51,757 bases of DNA from a virus, in the IMG/VR virus record IMGVR_UViG_3300031576_000062, positions 1 to 51,757 of that record. The stretch is one strand, 5' to 3'. Both the position numbers and the translations under genes were made by a program. The notes under the pieces are model-generated. The model saw only the letters and a program-made list of their open reading frames with translations. It was not told the origin of the DNA and did no database searches. Position 1 is the stretch's first letter, and every line of letters starts with the position of its first letter. This document shows, piece after piece, positions 32,079 through 40,570 of the stretch.

Positions 32079-33116
32079 ATGCCAGAACTCAAATTCATTG
32101 AAGAGGCGAACGGTCGGTCGCTGACGGGCGACGTGGATGGCTTCATCCTCAGCATCAAGGGGTTCGTCTTTGGGACTGGAAACGTCATTGAGGCCCTCAG
32201 TGCGCTTCCCGACCAAGGATCAAAATTCGAGGACACCGATTTCACTCTCAACAACTTCGAGCTGGGCGAAATAGTCGACGCCAATTTGCAGAAAATCAGA
32301 CCTCCTCAATTTGGCAACAGCCAAACCTTTCCGACTTCTGGCAAGGCGTGTTCAGTTACGCTAACGTACAAAACTTCGAGCAAGGACAAAACCGATGAGG
32401 CGGAAGAATTCGAGATCGACATCGGCGCAAAAGAACAGCACGTCATTCGATTTCCAGGCGACGTCGAGCATTTCCCCAAAGAAAGGGACGAAGTCGGGAA
32501 TTTTGTTAACTGGGATGGGGAACGGATTGAGGGTTCGGAATTGCTGGAACCTTTTGTCGTCGTCAGGAAGAAATTTACAATCGATGCTCTTCAATCTCTT
32601 GACATCCACCTTCTGGTGGAGGCCATTGCGAAGACCAACGCAAATGGCTTCATGGGATTCAAACCTCGTGAATTGCTGTGTATGGGTTACAATGTCGTGC
32701 AGAGGGGGAAAGGATTGGAAACAAAGTTCGATGTAACTGTTATTTGGCATGGGAACGTGGCTTCGCGGCAGGAATTCACAACGGTAGAGGATGAGGATCA
32801 TGGAGTCGCCGAACAGGATCATGTCGTCGACAAAGACCCGTGGCAATTCCTGTGGTTCCACGTCAACCAGAAGGTGACCCGTGAGGAAGGCAAGATTGGC
32901 TTGGATGTCTACAGCGGACACCTGAATACGCCGTACAAAGAGATTCAGTTCTCGGCCAGCGGACTCCCGATCATCAAGAAAGTAAGGAAAGGTATTGCCA
33001 GGCGTTTCGGCGATCTGCCGCCTACTGGGCCGCAAAAAGTCTTTGAGGCAATTTTTGCCAGGAGGGGAAAGAAAAAAACCGATCTAATCGAGCCCGCGCC
33101 ACTCTTGACCGAATGA
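32079..33116 (+). CDS. Tail protein downstream of tape measure
   Basis: 345 residues, beta-rich, without membrane segments; position suggests a distal-tail or tail-tip component, but no family was recognised. The start lies five bases after the tape-measure stop. Confidence 0.62.
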   Translation: MPELKFIEEANGRSLTGDVDGFILSIKGFVFGTGNVIEALSALPDQGSKFEDTDFTLNNFELGEIVDANLQKIRPPQFGNSQTFPTSGKACSVTLTYKTSSKDKTDEAEEFEIDIGAKEQHVIRFPGDVEHFPKERDEVGNFVNWDGERIEGSELLEPFVVVRKKFTIDALQSLDIHLLVEAIAKTNANGFMGFKPRELLCMGYNVVQRGKGLETKFDVTVIWHGNVASRQEFTTVEDEDHGVAEQDHVVDKDPWQFLWFHVNQKVTREEGKIGLDVYSGHLNTPYKEIQFSASGLPIIKKVRKGIARRFGDLPPTGPQKVFEAIFARRGKKKTDLIEPAPLLTE

Positions 33117-33122
33117 AACCTA

Positions 33123-33980
33123 ATGCCAGATCATGTTGAATTCAAGTCCGCCGGACAGGAACTGACCTCGGCAGACTGGAACGCGGTTGCCGACGCCGCC
33201 AACAGGACTCTTCGGGCTTCGGGGAGCAGGGGGACGAAGGTGATGAGGACGCCGGCCGGGCTTCTGATTTCAGGAGACAAAGAATTTATCTGGCCTAAGC
33301 CTTCGATTATCGTGAGGGGGGAAAACATAACAGACGAAACCATCTTGGCGCTTGATGTGGTCCAACTGACGTTGCCATTCAACCTTCAAGGAAACGACCC
33401 ACAACTTGAAGGAACTTCCGTTTTCCCCGTTCAGACTTTCACTTACCCCACGCTTCAAGTCCGGCCGCCGATTGCCACGGGTTTCGGAAGATGGGGAGTC
33501 GCAATGAATCAGATTCTTCCTAATGGAGGAATTGGGCCAGTGGCGATTGACGGAATAATGGTGACAAGGATGATTTACCCAAGCGTTTTCGTCAAGAATA
33601 AGAACAAATCAAAAGGAGATATGTACGCGCTGGCGGATCGAGCGGATACGCTCGGCGGATTTCCGTTCCTGACGGCATCGCAAGTCGGCGCGGCTCAACT
33701 TTTGTGGGTCTATGAAATGCTGGACGCGAAAGAGGGAGATGTAGAAGAACCTCAGTTGTGTTTGATTCGCATGGACGGTCGCAACACTGAGGGAATCGGG
33801 GTTGCGGATTACGGCGATCCCAATTTCCAGCTGACAGCTGACTGGAATACTGGGATTTCAGAGGTCCTGATTTTTGGCGAGCATTTCGACGTAGAGGGGG
33901 TGAACGGTCCGCTTGGACCGAACGGCTTGATTGATCCCAGGTTATCAAACGGCGTCGTCAAGATCGTCAAAATTGGCTGA
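33123..33980 (+). CDS. Tail-tip structural protein
   Basis: 285 residues. The opening EFKSAGQELTSADWNAVADA is a pattern seen at the start of phage tail/baseplate-associated proteins. The remainder is beta-rich. Role unproven. Confidence 0.6.
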   Translation: MPDHVEFKSAGQELTSADWNAVADAANRTLRASGSRGTKVMRTPAGLLISGDKEFIWPKPSIIVRGENITDETILALDVVQLTLPFNLQGNDPQLEGTSVFPVQTFTYPTLQVRPPIATGFGRWGVAMNQILPNGGIGPVAIDGIMVTRMIYPSVFVKNKNKSKGDMYALADRADTLGGFPFLTASQVGAAQLLWVYEMLDAKEGDVEEPQLCLIRMDGRNTEGIGVADYGDPNFQLTADWNTGISEVLIFGEHFDVEGVNGPLGPNGLIDPRLSNGVVKIVKIG

Positions 33981-33982
33981 CA

Positions 33983-34192
33983 ATGGCTATTGGAATCGGA
34001 GACAGCCTTTTCAGGCTGACGGCAGCGACGGCGTTGCTGTTCGACCCTTTCGACTGGCAGATCACCGACCTTGGGAATGGGGAGGTCGAGATCAAACTGC
34101 TTGAACCCATCGCTGCCGATCCCAACATCCCGCCCGTCGGGCTTGACGACGGAAAAGTTGAAATCGAACCCCTTGGAGGCGTCTTCCCCTAA
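33983..34192 (+). CDS. Small tail-region protein
   Basis: 69 residues, beta-rich (LGNGEVEIKLLEPIAADP), no family recognised. It starts two bases after the preceding stop and ends just before the next gene. Confidence 0.55.
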   Translation: MAIGIGDSLFRLTAATALLFDPFDWQITDLGNGEVEIKLLEPIAADPNIPPVGLDDGKVEIEPLGGVFP

Positions 34193-34196
34193 CATC

Positions 34197-36176
34197 ATGT
34201 CTGTCCTTGTAGGATATTCTGATCTCTCGATTCCGATGATCCCCGTCGGATCGATTCGATGGGCTCTGAAGAACGACCTCGTCCACCTTGGAAACAACGT
34301 CTGGTGGGTCCACCCCGCTGGAGTCGATCAAACTGCATCCGTAAATTATTCTACAGAAATACTGAAGATCGCCAACCCAAAATATGTGGATGGAGATGGA
34401 GGCGACAAGCCGATCATTATTGAAAATGAAAAAGACGGCCCCATTGGAAACGCAATTTTTCCCGAAATTGATCCCGCTGCTGTCGTGACGGTGTCTGGGG
34501 AGGCTCGAAACCTTCCTGGCGTCAGCATCCAAGTCAAGGATTCTGTGGGAAATCCAATCGCGGGAAACGCGATTCCAGCCTCCGATTTTGTTGACGGACG
34601 GTTCGACGGATTTATCGCGGTCAGCGGGAATTCAGTTGATCCCGGAATCATCCGACTCTCCTACAACGATGGCGATGAAACTCGGCAGGCCGAATTGATG
34701 GTGAATCAAGGCGAGGAAACGATCTGCCTGGAGCCCGCAAAAAGAGCTTCAATCGGAAACATCAGGAGCGTGGTTTTCGAGGAAGTGGAACTGCCGGGGA
34801 TCGAAGCAGAGAATGCCGCCTTCGAGGCGTTGCGCGACAGCAAAAATCTTTGGAGGCTGGATAATCATTATCGTCCTCCTGAGGAGATCGATCCTGACAA
34901 GCCGACGGCGGAATTCATTTTCGAGTCCGGCGACGATGTGGATTTCGTCGTCAATGCGGGGCATGTCTCCGGGTTCGTCTCTTTCGACTTGAATTCTTTT
35001 TCGGTCCCAAAATCGGAAGTCAAGAGGGTTTTCCTGAAATGCAAAGCATACTCGATTGAAAACATAGATTCGCCAGATGATTATTTCAGGGACGCCTTCG
35101 CTGATCGGCTGAATATCTGGCTATCAGAAAAAGAGGACCGATTCAGAAATGGAGAAGCGATCAGAAATTCAAGACTGATCTCAACGCCGAGCGTGAGGCT
35201 CCAATTTTCGACTCTCAACCGCCGGCATGAAGTGGAGGGCGGGGACCCCGCCACGCCGCTCTCGGCTTCAATCTTCATTGAACTACCCGTAACTGCCTTC
35301 ACGGAAAATCGCACAGGCTTGTTGGTTGTTCACGCAGAAATCTCTCCCTTGCTCGCCGCGATTCATCCCGACATTCATGGGCAACCGGGGAGCGATGTTT
35401 CGGGAATCAAGGACTTTTTCAGGATCGACGAACTCTGCATAATCAGGAAGCCAGCCGAAAGGACCCTGACGCCAGAAGCCCTGAGATCGTGGGACGGGGC
35501 CGCGCCGGATGGCGTCTATGAGAACGGCCAGGAATGCGGTGAAATAAATTTCATCTCGGTCGCAACGTTGAACGACGACCCCGCCACGATGAAAGTTGGG
35601 GCGAAGGCTTTTCAGGCTTTTGAAGAGGACAGCGACTTGGAGGCCGACAAATTCCGCGGCGGACTTTCCTTCGACATGGAGGGGATCGGGCGGCTGGAGA
35701 CGGCGAGGCTCTTGCTTTCGATGGAATCCCAGACCGATGTGAGTCTTTCGGGACCACCGAACCCGGACACAAATTATCAGGTAGTCCGGCCGGTTCCGCA
35801 GCCCTTTACGGTAATGCCGTTGGACGATCCCGACTTCGGGGATCAATTCGGGGAAACGCTTTACCCCGAGAATCAGATTGTCTCCACAACCATCCTTCGG
35901 CTGGCGAAGAAAACGCATTCCGAGATCGCGGCGGCGGGGAGCGGGGACTTGGCTCTCGAATTCAACTTCAAGCTCGACGGCGTCCTGATTGGAGGGGTGA
36001 ATCTTTTCCCGAACGGCTTCTGGGACCTGATTCTGCTGACTTCCTGCCTTCCGGCTCCGCCGGCGGCCTTTGGGTCGGATTACAACGAGAAATTTACGAT
36101 CTTCGCAGGGACCTCGCATTCCACAGCCGCCAGACGCCCAATTTTGAAAATCCGAGCGTCGTTCGATTTCCCCTGA
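34197..36176 (+). CDS. Large tail-tip or receptor-binding protein
   Basis: 659 residues from ATG 34197. Multiple beta-sandwich-like domains are visible (TVSGEARNLPGVSIQVKDS suggests an Ig/adhesin-type domain). The final one ends HSTAARRPILKIRASF, a pattern of carbohydrate-binding or disaggregatase-type modules. It is likely involved in host recognition (inference). Confidence 0.6.
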   Translation: MSVLVGYSDLSIPMIPVGSIRWALKNDLVHLGNNVWWVHPAGVDQTASVNYSTEILKIANPKYVDGDGGDKPIIIENEKDGPIGNAIFPEIDPAAVVTVSGEARNLPGVSIQVKDSVGNPIAGNAIPASDFVDGRFDGFIAVSGNSVDPGIIRLSYNDGDETRQAELMVNQGEETICLEPAKRASIGNIRSVVFEEVELPGIEAENAAFEALRDSKNLWRLDNHYRPPEEIDPDKPTAEFIFESGDDVDFVVNAGHVSGFVSFDLNSFSVPKSEVKRVFLKCKAYSIENIDSPDDYFRDAFADRLNIWLSEKEDRFRNGEAIRNSRLISTPSVRLQFSTLNRRHEVEGGDPATPLSASIFIELPVTAFTENRTGLLVVHAEISPLLAAIHPDIHGQPGSDVSGIKDFFRIDELCIIRKPAERTLTPEALRSWDGAAPDGVYENGQECGEINFISVATLNDDPATMKVGAKAFQAFEEDSDLEADKFRGGLSFDMEGIGRLETARLLLSMESQTDVSLSGPPNPDTNYQVVRPVPQPFTVMPLDDPDFGDQFGETLYPENQIVSTTILRLAKKTHSEIAAAGSGDLALEFNFKLDGVLIGGVNLFPNGFWDLILLTSCLPAPPAAFGSDYNEKFTIFAGTSHSTAARRPILKIRASFDFP

Positions 36177-36182
36177 AAAATC

Positions 36183-36443
36183 ATGGACGCCATTCAACAT
36201 CGAATCCAGCAGAGGCAGGACGAACTGCGGAGCCAAGCCATGAGGGCCCTGTGCTCCTTTCGGTTCTCTGATTTCGGCCGATGCGCTTCCGAATGGGAGA
36301 CGTTGAACACCCTGCGCGACTCGGCCGAACGCAGCCCCTTCGAGGACTTGGTGAGATCGGCGCGGGACGGATTTCATTCGCCGCCGCGCTACCACGGAAA
36401 TCAACCCGTTTTCAAGAAAGGGAGGCTACATCGTGGAGATTGA
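36183..36443 (+). CDS. Small hypothetical protein
   Basis: 86 residues, Arg-rich helical. It starts six bases after the tail-tip gene and overlaps the following GTG start. Function unknown. Confidence 0.5.
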   Translation: MDAIQHRIQQRQDELRSQAMRALCSFRFSDFGRCASEWETLNTLRDSAERSPFEDLVRSARDGFHSPPRYHGNQPVFKKGRLHRGD

Positions 36444-36675
36444 AAGATTCCTGGATTCTCTGAAAGCCAAAGGGATTCATTTGAAGGCGCAATGCAATCC
36501 GAATGGCTGGCGAATTATTATTGGCAGCCCGACGCCGCCCGACGAACGGACCCAGGCCGAGATCAAAAGGCGGAAGAATGAAATCTATGCCAAGCTGGTC
36601 CCGGAGAAATTCAAGCATTACTACTTCAAGCTGAACCAGAAAAAGAATTTCCCACGCGTCGTCATTCCGAACTGA
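36433..36675 (+). CDS. Small protein with TubC-docking-like N-terminus
   Basis: 80 residues from GTG 36433, preceded by GGGAGG. FLDSLKAKGIHLKAQ...GWRIIIGSPTP...AEIKRRKNEIYAKL follows the helix-hairpin-helix pattern of TubC N-terminal docking domains. A protein-interaction role is inferred only from that resemblance. Confidence 0.5.
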   Translation: MEIERFLDSLKAKGIHLKAQCNPNGWRIIIGSPTPPDERTQAEIKRRKNEIYAKLVPEKFKHYYFKLNQKKNFPRVVIPN

Positions 36676-36760
36676 AACCCGGTCGGCCTTGCGGAGGGGT
36701 CCGAAATCCGGTGGCGGACAACCTCGGGGGCCGACCTTTAGTGGAAACGGAGATCAAACG

Positions 36761-37093
36761 ATGTACGAATACTTTGCGCAGACCGTCGGCGTGATTGATG
36801 GCGATTCCTGCCACCTCGACGTCGACCTCGGCTTTGGAATCCGGCAGAAGATGACGATTCGCCTTTTCGGCATCAACACGCCGGAGCTTGTTGGGGCCGA
36901 ATCGGCGGCCGGGAAGGAAGCGAAATCCTTCCTCGAATCCTTGATTGGGGGGAAGAAAATCCTGATCCGAACCCACAAGGACCGGCGGGAGAAATACGGG
37001 CGGTTACTTGCCGAAATCTATGTTCCGGGCGACGAGCAGAGCGTGAACGACAAGATGATCGTGGCCGGTCACGCGAAACCCTACATGGTCTGA
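36761..37093 (+). CDS. Staphylococcal-nuclease-like (thermonuclease) protein
   Basis: 110 residues from ATG 36761. VGVIDGDSCHLDVDLGFGI, then IRLFGINTPEL and EKYGRLLAEIYV give the OB-fold SNase pattern with the Arg/Glu active-site region (RLFGINTPE). It has no signal peptide, so it acts inside the cell, possibly in DNA degradation or repair. It is shorter than the canonical enzyme but covers the core. Confidence 0.8.
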   Translation: MYEYFAQTVGVIDGDSCHLDVDLGFGIRQKMTIRLFGINTPELVGAESAAGKEAKSFLESLIGGKKILIRTHKDRREKYGRLLAEIYVPGDEQSVNDKMIVAGHAKPYMV

Positions 37094-37097
37094 AAGG

Positions 37098-37889
37098 ATG
37101 AAGATTGCGACGGCGGCCTACATAAGCTGCGGGGACCATCTTCATCCCCACAACGAGCCGCCAACCCCCTATTGGACAGATTGCCTGCTCAATCCAGCTT
37201 GGTGGATCAGGAGGACGGAGATCCTGACACGTTTTGTTCTTCCTTCGCTTGCCCGCCAGAGCTTCCGATCTTTTGATCGTTGGGCCTGTTTTGCGGAGGA
37301 GAGCCGGGAAGCCGCTAAGCCGTTCGTGAATGCCCTCACGGCGGCGGGCTTCCGTCTGATTTGGGAAAGAAAGGAATCCTGCCCTGCTTCGCCACGCCGT
37401 CAAAGGCCCCATCCAGAGGCGACATCGTTTTATCGGGGGAGGGCCGATGGGATCGTGTGGGTGTGGCAGGAGACGGACGACCCGTGGGACAGAACGGCGT
37501 ACAAGGTGATGTCGCAGATGCCGAAAAAACCAGGGATTGTCACTCTATGCAGACGCGGGCACGTTGTTGATCTTGAAAGCGGCGAGGTTTGGATTTATGC
37601 TTCCAGCCGAAGCCCTCCGCCTTTCTTTGCGAGATTCTACGACCGAGATGGGATCCGAGATCCGATTGCCTATGAAGCGGCTCATAGATACGACACGAGC
37701 CATCATCAGTTAGGCCTTTGCCGAACAACGCCTCTTCCTGATTTCCTTTTCTGTTCGTTGATCCACGGATCCAACACGCGCTTGACGATTGCCAAAATGC
37801 TGGAGCTTGGATTTTTACGAAGGATCCTTGGGCCAAAGGAGGCATCGGAGGTCAAACGAAGGTACGGGATCATGGAGGACCATAAATGA
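37098..37889 (+). CDS. Rhamnosyltransferase-like glycosyltransferase
   Basis: 263 residues. WWIRRTEILTRFVLPSLARQSF..FDRW and the later ETDDPWDRTAYKVM fit the putative rhamnosyl-transferase family (PF11316-like). A fifth sugar or surface-modifying gene in this phage. It overlaps the next ATG. Confidence 0.6.
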   Translation: MKIATAAYISCGDHLHPHNEPPTPYWTDCLLNPAWWIRRTEILTRFVLPSLARQSFRSFDRWACFAEESREAAKPFVNALTAAGFRLIWERKESCPASPRRQRPHPEATSFYRGRADGIVWVWQETDDPWDRTAYKVMSQMPKKPGIVTLCRRGHVVDLESGEVWIYASSRSPPPFFARFYDRDGIRDPIAYEAAHRYDTSHHQLGLCRTTPLPDFLFCSLIHGSNTRLTIAKMLELGFLRRILGPKEASEVKRRYGIMEDHK

Positions 37890-38134
37890 CATGGGACGTG
37901 GAATTAAGCGGAATGGGCTTCGGGCTCAAGTTCAATGGGCAGATCCGAGCGAGCTTCCTTGACGCCGAGGAAGCGCGGAGGGCAGCCGACTGTCTGAACG
38001 CCTGCGAAGGCTATCCCGCCCCGCCTGCTGGTATGATGGCGGAGATCGTGGGGACTCTCAAATCGGAACCTTGTTCCTGCCATGATTCGGAAATCTGCCG
38101 CCGTTGCAGGATTCTCAAAGTTCTATCATCGTGA
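37886..38134 (+). CDS. Small Cys-rich hypothetical protein
   Basis: 82 residues. The end has C-x-C-H-x5-C-x2-C (CSCHDSEICRRC), a likely zinc site. The middle ADCLNACEGYP is a common small-phage-protein motif. ATG 37886 overlaps the previous stop. Confidence 0.55.
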   Translation: MTWDVELSGMGFGLKFNGQIRASFLDAEEARRAADCLNACEGYPAPPAGMMAEIVGTLKSEPCSCHDSEICRRCRILKVLSS

Positions 38135-38137
38135 ATT

Positions 38138-38716
38138 ATGAACAAAACCATCGTCTTCATCGATTTGGATGGCGTGCTTTGCGACTTCGTTGGACCCGTG
38201 ATGCAGCTTTTCGGAAAAACACCGGATTACGCAATCTGGCCCAAAGGCAAACGGCAGGTCCATGAAATTCTAGGCGTGGAGAAGGACGAATTATGGTTGC
38301 GGATCGCCAGGGCAGGCCGTCAGTTTTGGGAGAACCTGCCCGAGACGCCAGAATTTCGGCCCATCCTGAACATCATAAATTCTGCTAATGTTCCGTGGTG
38401 CATCGTGACGAGCCCATCGAAAAGCCCGGCATGCGCCGCTGGGAAGGTGGCGTGGATGAAAAAGAGGTTCGGAAGGAGATTCGAGGACTTCTTCCTTTGC
38501 GCCCACAAATACCTCCTCGCCGCGCCAAGCAGGTTGTTGATAGACGACTGGGACGCCAACACCACGGCCTTCGAGAACGCCGGCGGGGCCGCCCTGCTTT
38601 GGCCCCAACAATGGAACTGGGGGACCGGCGACGGCCTTGCGGCTCTAAAAACGGCGTTAAGACGGCCCCAAAACCAGCCAAACAAGACCCCGTCTTTACG
38701 CCACGCGAACGTTTGA
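38138..38716 (+). CDS. HAD-family 5'(3')-deoxyribonucleotidase-like phosphatase
   Basis: 192 residues. DLDGVLCDF (HAD motif I), VTSPSK (motif II), a Lys in the KYLLAAPS region and LLIDDWDANT (motif IV) fit the 5'-nucleotidase C-type branch, which dephosphorylates deoxynucleoside monophosphates. It likely tunes nucleotide pools. It is the last + gene before the converging minus-strand gene. Confidence 0.8.
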   Translation: MNKTIVFIDLDGVLCDFVGPVMQLFGKTPDYAIWPKGKRQVHEILGVEKDELWLRIARAGRQFWENLPETPEFRPILNIINSANVPWCIVTSPSKSPACAAGKVAWMKKRFGRRFEDFFLCAHKYLLAAPSRLLIDDWDANTTAFENAGGAALLWPQQWNWGTGDGLAALKTALRRPQNQPNKTPSLRHANV

Positions 38717-38802
38717 GGGCAGGGCACGCCCAATCCCACCCAAAACCCAACCGAATGCGCCAGAACGCAAGGAAGGCCGGTTTGGGGAATTTGACCCAGT
38801 AA

Positions 38803-38818
38803 AATGGCAGGTGCCATT
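38803..38818. promoter_or_regulatory. TGGCA-N2-TGCCA palindrome at convergent gene ends
   Basis: AATGGCA-GG-TGCCATT lies exactly at the stop of the minus-strand gene. The same element recurs at 39.7 and 39.9 kb. It could be an operator or, folded as AATGGC/GCCATT, a weak terminator. Confidence 0.45.
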
Positions 38819-39534
38819 CAACTCGAACACTTCACGCATTTGCCGTCGGAACGTTTCGCGTGGCCCTCGTATCCGCAATTCGGGCATTTCTGCGCAACGA
38901 CGCCGCCGTTGCCGGGGTCAATTAGCGGAATGGACTTCTCGACACGGTTAAGCCAGGAAATCGCAAACTGTTGCGTCTTGCGGCGACCTGGATGGGCAAG
39001 GAGCCAGACGTCCATCTTGTCAAGCTCAGCCCCGACATCCACTCCAGCGTAGGCCGGATCGCCTTTGAGGGAAGCGAGGAAGTCAACTTTTTCCTGATTT
39101 GGTTCCTCTCGCAGACGGGCGCGATACCTCCTCTGGCGAATTGCCGCCGTGTGATCCCTTTCCCGATAATCCATGTAATTCAACAGGATGTATCCGCCCG
39201 ATACCCGAACCATTCGACGACCTTCAAAATCTTGCGACCGACTCAACGGATCCGCGCTTCCCAAACGAACCAGGGCCGCCATCCCCTCATTGGCATCGCA
39301 TGGTATCAAGGCCCTGCGCAAAATCCCATCACCAGATGCCTGCACAAAACCATACCACCCAGGCGGAACCTCAAAACCGGTCTCATTTAACGACTCAACC
39401 TCCAACTGCTTCTGCGGTTCATTGAACACCCTCGGAACCGCCATCAGTAACGCCGTGATGAACACGTTCTTCTGAATGAAATCAGGCCAGATGCTCGAAT
39501 CGAGCATCCCGCAATCAAGTTTTACAAATGACAT
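38818..39534 (-). CDS. Phage replication protein with C-terminal zinc ribbon
   Basis: 238 residues from ATG 39534. The N-terminal LDCGMLDSSIWPDF...VFITALLMAVP and the middle VPPGWYGFVQA...DFEGRRMVRVSGGYILLNYMDYR are typical of a family annotated as phage replication or replisome proteins. The C-terminus has a zinc ribbon, C217/C220/C233/C236. It is the only convincing minus-strand gene. The -10 box at 39544-39549 puts the predicted start of transcription near 39537, so the mRNA would be leaderless; ATG 39543 would lie upstream of it. Confidence 0.8.
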   Translation of the reverse strand: MSFVKLDCGMLDSSIWPDFIQKNVFITALLMAVPRVFNEPQKQLEVESLNETGFEVPPGWYGFVQASGDGILRRALIPCDANEGMAALVRLGSADPLSRSQDFEGRRMVRVSGGYILLNYMDYRERDHTAAIRQRRYRARLREEPNQEKVDFLASLKGDPAYAGVDVGAELDKMDVWLLAHPGRRKTQQFAISWLNRVEKSIPLIDPGNGGVVAQKCPNCGYEGHAKRSDGKCVKCSS

Positions 39535-39543
39535 TGTTGACAT

Positions 39544-39572
39544 ATTGTAACGCAGAGTTACGGCGTTGTCAA
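39544..39572 (-). promoter_or_regulatory. Near-consensus sigma70 promoter for the replication gene
   Basis: On the minus strand: TTGACA (39567-39572), 17-base spacer, TACAAT (39544-39549). The spacer and -10 contain the inverted repeat GTAAC-N5-GTTAC (39547-39561), a likely operator. Confidence 0.7.
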
Positions 39573-39601
39573 GTGGCAAAATTTAAAATCACGGTTTAGC
39601 T

Positions 39602-39628
39602 GTAACGTTACGCCGTTGCGTTACGTAA
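39602..39628. repeat. GTTAC repeat cluster, copy 1
   Basis: Contains the palindromes GTAACGTTAC (39602-39611) and TTACGTAA (39621-39628). The 19-base GTTACGCCGTTGCGTTACG (39607-39625) recurs at 39922-39940 with one mismatch. Confidence 0.7.
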
Positions 39629-39636
39629 TATCACGC

Positions 39637-39666
39637 AAGCAGAAGCAGAAGCAGAAGCAGAAGCAG
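39637..39666 (+). repeat. Five tandem AAGCAG hexamers
   Basis: Exact 6-base repeat, five copies, between the GTTAC cluster and the first palindrome pair. Confidence 0.85.
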
Positions 39667-39700
39667 ATGCATAAAGAGTGAAGAGCAACATTTATTAAAA

Positions 39701-39732
39701 TGGCACCTGCCATTCGATGATGGCAAATGCCA
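39701..39732. promoter_or_regulatory. Tandem palindromic operator pair 1
   Basis: TGGCACCTGCCA (39701-39712) and TGGCAAATGCCA (39721-39732), starting 20 bp apart, i.e. two helical turns, as expected for cooperative binding of a dimeric regulator. Confidence 0.6.
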
Positions 39733-39900
39733 TTTTAAGCCCGTTTTGCGTAATTCTCCCAAAACCTAGCCTAGCCTGCCTAAATCTCCCCAAAATACCC
39801 CCACCGCTTGTCCCAAGCGAACATCCAAGGCCACCAGATGCCCAATCACCCTCAAAATACAAAAGAACTCCCCAGAACGCACGAAAACCCCGTTTGATTG

Positions 39901-39940
39901 GTTACGGCTCCATCGTTACGCGTTACACCGTTGCGTTACG
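39901..39940. repeat. GTTAC repeat cluster, copy 2
   Basis: GTTAC occurs at 39901, 39915, 39922 and 39936. The last two lie in the 19-base repeat shared with 39607-39625. Confidence 0.65.
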
Positions 39941-39943
39941 TTG

Positions 39944-39975
39944 TGGCACCTGCCATTATCCCATAGCAGATGCCA
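39944..39975. promoter_or_regulatory. Tandem palindromic operator pair 2
   Basis: TGGCACCTGCCA (39944-39955) and the near copy TAGCAGATGCCA (39964-39975), again 20 bp apart. The following bases resemble those after pair 1, so the whole block was duplicated. Confidence 0.6.
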
Positions 39976-40369
39976 TTTCAAGCCAAAACTGCGCGATTTC
40001 CCACAATCCCTTGCCTTTTTTTTTTTTCTCTTCTCCTTCCCGATGTTCCGCCTTCGACCTCCAATCCATCACAGCCAATCCCACTCAAAACCTCCACGTC
40101 CCCACTTGAAGGTTCTACTACCGAGTACGAAACGAACCCAAAATATACCGGCGAAAATTCCACGGAAGACAAAATCTTCAAAACTCGAAAATGCCCCCAC
40201 ATCCCCCCCCACCCCATAATTTGTACGAAGTACGATACGTCTTTAATTGCGCCCAGCGCGTGGAGAAGGTTCCCCACTGGTAGAAAACTCGTTGACAAAA
40301 CTCGGACCGTCGTCGCCGCGCCTGCCGCGCGCGTCAAACATTATTTTGTCAAACATTTTCGCCGCCAGA

Positions 40370-40411
40370 GTTCCGCGACCGGGGTTCCGCGACCGGGGTT
40401 CCGCGACCGGG
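40370..40411 (+). repeat. Three tandem 14-bp repeats
   Basis: GTTCCGCGACCGGG is repeated exactly three times, with degenerate further copies to about 40470. Confidence 0.85.
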
Positions 40412-40535
40412 CCGCTACGCCGCGCCCGCCGCGACCGGGTTCCGCGCGCGGCCGGGGTTCCGCGACCGGCGAAAAGATTTTTCCGGAATATCCATAACGC
40501 CTTATGGGATAAGGAGATAAATCTTTAGGAAACCC

Positions 40536-40564
40536 TTGCAATCATTGGTACAAAATGGTACGAT
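40536..40564 (+). promoter_or_regulatory. Promoter giving a leaderless transcript
   Basis: TTGCAA (40536-40541), 17-base spacer, TACGAT (40559-40564). The spacer holds TGGTAC twice, 10 bp apart (40546, 40556). The expected transcription start coincides with ATG 40571. Confidence 0.55.
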
Positions 40565-40570
40565 ATCAGT

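Larger units (their letters stand above)
39573..40535. other. Non-coding control/possible origin region
   Basis: About 1 kb without a convincing gene. It holds GTTAC repeats, a hexamer tandem repeat, two tandem palindrome pairs, a 12-T run (40016-40027), C-rich/G-poor + strand DNA (39.75-40.22 kb) and 14-bp repeats at 40370. The open frames here have biased, low-complexity translations. The repeat set beside a replication gene suggests an origin or early regulatory region. Confidence 0.5.

Noticed and set aside
39970-40497. Long open frames in the control region
   Set aside because: Low-complexity translations, no ribosome site and repeat-driven composition.
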